The translations under genes and the position numbers were made by a program. From Verrucomicrobiota bacterium (GTDB lineage Bacteria; Verrucomicrobiota; Verrucomicrobiia; JADLBR01), in contig JAKQKQ010000106.1 in the NCBI GenBank assembly GCA_029560585.1, positions 1-64,000 on the forward strand: a DNA stretch of 64,000 bases, written 5' to 3'. Every line of letters begins with the position of its first letter. Positions within the stretch are counted from its first letter, which is position 1. Below, piece by piece: positions 63,049 through 64,000 of this stretch. The notes under the pieces were generated by a model. The model was not told the origin of the DNA. It saw nothing but the letters and a program-made list of their open reading frames with translations, and did not search any database.

Positions 63049-63771
63049 ATGAAAACTTTTCCCATTCGCCGGGGGCGCTTGTTTTCGGCCCCCCTCCTCC
63101 TTCTCATGGCCGCAGGTCCCTTGGCCGCCCAGAACGACAAGTCCGCCGTTCGCGAGGTCGTCGACCGCATCGCCAGCGCACTCTTGCTCACCGACAAAGG
63201 GACGCGCGTCCTGGGCGCGGAGATCGAAGATTCCTTGGACGGGCAAACCTGGAGAGTCCAGTTCCTCGACCCAAAATTCAAGTCCGACCGGCGCCTCGTC
63301 GAATTCAGAGATGACAAAGTGGTTTCCGATGACGCCAAGACTCTCGATGACCTCCAGAACACGACCCCTGTCGCCCTGGAGGCCTCGGAAATGTCGCAAT
63401 CCCCAGGCAACCTGCGCGGGCGGGTCCATGCCGCGGCCAAAGCCGCCGGCGTCGAGCCCAAGAGCTTTCGCTATGTCCTTTTCCATCCAGAAGACAAATC
63501 TGTAGCCCGCTGGTATCTCTATGCCTATGATACCGGACACACCATGGTGGGCCGCATGGCGCTCAACGCGCAAACCAGCGAGGTCCTCGCTGCCACCTGG
63601 GGCGCGGATGCGCTCACGACCGCCAAGACAAAGAAGAAAGCGCGACGCTCCTCAGGCTCGGGCGCGGAGTCCGAGTTTCAAGAGTTCGGCCGGGATGTGG
63701 AACGCACGTTTAAAGGCATCGGCGCCGACCTGGAGCAGTTCTTTACGGGAAAACGGACCGTCGACAAATGA
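63049..63771 (+). CDS. Small exported protein, function unknown
   Basis: A 240-residue protein with a signal peptide (1-27). A short cystatin/PepSY-like region (about 30-180; KSFRYVLFHPEDKSVARWYLYAYD) is followed by a Lys/Ser linker and a C-terminal helix (EFQEFGRDVERTFKGIGADLEQF). I assign no function. The start at 63049 is chosen over an ATG six bases earlier because the promoter lies right there. Confidence 0.6.
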   Translation: MKTFPIRRGRLFSAPLLLLMAAGPLAAQNDKSAVREVVDRIASALLLTDKGTRVLGAEIEDSLDGQTWRVQFLDPKFKSDRRLVEFRDDKVVSDDAKTLDDLQNTTPVALEASEMSQSPGNLRGRVHAAAKAAGVEPKSFRYVLFHPEDKSVARWYLYAYDTGHTMVGRMALNAQTSEVLAATWGADALTTAKTKKKARRSSGSGAESEFQEFGRDVERTFKGIGADLEQFFTGKRTVDK

Positions 63772-63869
63772 TGGCCCGACGGTCAAATTTGGCTTCACTC
63801 CGTGCCCTGGCGATGGTTACTTGATGCCCTGCTTTCGACCATGGACACGACCCACCACCCGAGACATCA

Positions 63870-64000
63870 ATGAAAACGCGCACGATCATTGGCCTAACCT
63901 TCCTCATCACCTCGGCCGCTTTCGCCGCCGAATTGCCCAAGATTCCCTCCAATCCAATCGCCAGGAAAAAGGAACTGCTCTTCTCCGATGACTTCCAGGG
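63870..64000 (+). CDS. 5' end of an exported protein, cut by the window edge
   Basis: Forty-three codons begin with a clear signal peptide (MKTRTIIGLTFLITSAAFAA) and continue ELPKIPSNPIARKKELLFSDDF. LLFSDDF is how many DUF1080/concanavalin-type secreted hydrolases of Verrucomicrobiota and Planctomycetota start their mature part, so a glycan-acting protein is likely. The remainder lies outside. Confidence 0.55.
   Translation, partial: MKTRTIIGLTFLITSAAFAAELPKIPSNPIARKKELLFSDDFQ

Overview
The window reads as a piece of a GC-rich Verrucomicrobiota chromosome (soil or aquatic; possibly from a metagenome assembly). The reasons are indirect: many secreted esterases and S1 sulfatases, Ig-like repeats ending in the 'ADPDCDGSANLFEYA' tail typical of that phylum, a GNSP/HYRELV-type integrase, Tat-exported aldo/keto reductase and PD40 proteins, and no SusC/SusD pair. 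I saw no rRNA, tRNA, CRISPR array or insertion sequence, and no recognisable transcription factor.

Layout. 1-2.5 kb: two minus-strand genes, one resembling the C-terminal domain of RarA/MgsA, then about 1 kb of decayed sequence. 2.5-24.0 kb: a mostly plus-strand run of exported hydrolases (alpha/beta esterases, two tandem SGNH hydrolases, two class-C beta-lactamase-like proteins, three sulfatases, a Tat aldo/keto reductase, two propeller proteins), mostly chained by ATGA or short overlaps, with one small minus-strand gene inside. It looks like a machine for removing acyl and sulfate groups from complex glycans. Two gene remnants lie inside or at its edge (7382-7489 and 24067-24153). 24.2-29.8 kb: a three-gene heavy-metal-type RND efflux operon. 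29.8-36.2 kb: a minus-strand type I restriction-modification operon (hsdR-hsdM-hsdS) with a tyrosine recombinase beside it, probably an inserted defence island. 36.4-42.2 kb: an MMPL/HpnN-like lipid-transporter gene behind a cobalamin-type radical SAM gene, and a second, compositionally different, radical SAM gene facing away from them. This is my best candidate for an undescribed system, a lipid modification and transport module.

42.3-56.8 kb: a polysaccharide locus. Plus strand: acyl esterase, GH16 glucanase, beta-helix protein, PD40-LamG lipoprotein, TIM-barrel glycosidase-like protein, exported M55 D-aminopeptidase. Minus strand: a GT4 fused to an alpha/alpha glycosidase-like domain, a GH130 phosphorylase, and a sulfatase. 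56.9-64.0 kb: a PD40-TPR protein with a haem-type CXXCH motif, a hexose-6-phosphate mutarotase-like protein, a cupin, a metallophosphoesterase whose 3' end overlaps the cupin, a small exported protein with a possible leaderless start, and the first 43 codons of another exported protein.

The sulfatases need a formylglycine-generating enzyme that must be encoded elsewhere. Positions are hand-derived. Family names come from motif recognition, not database searches.
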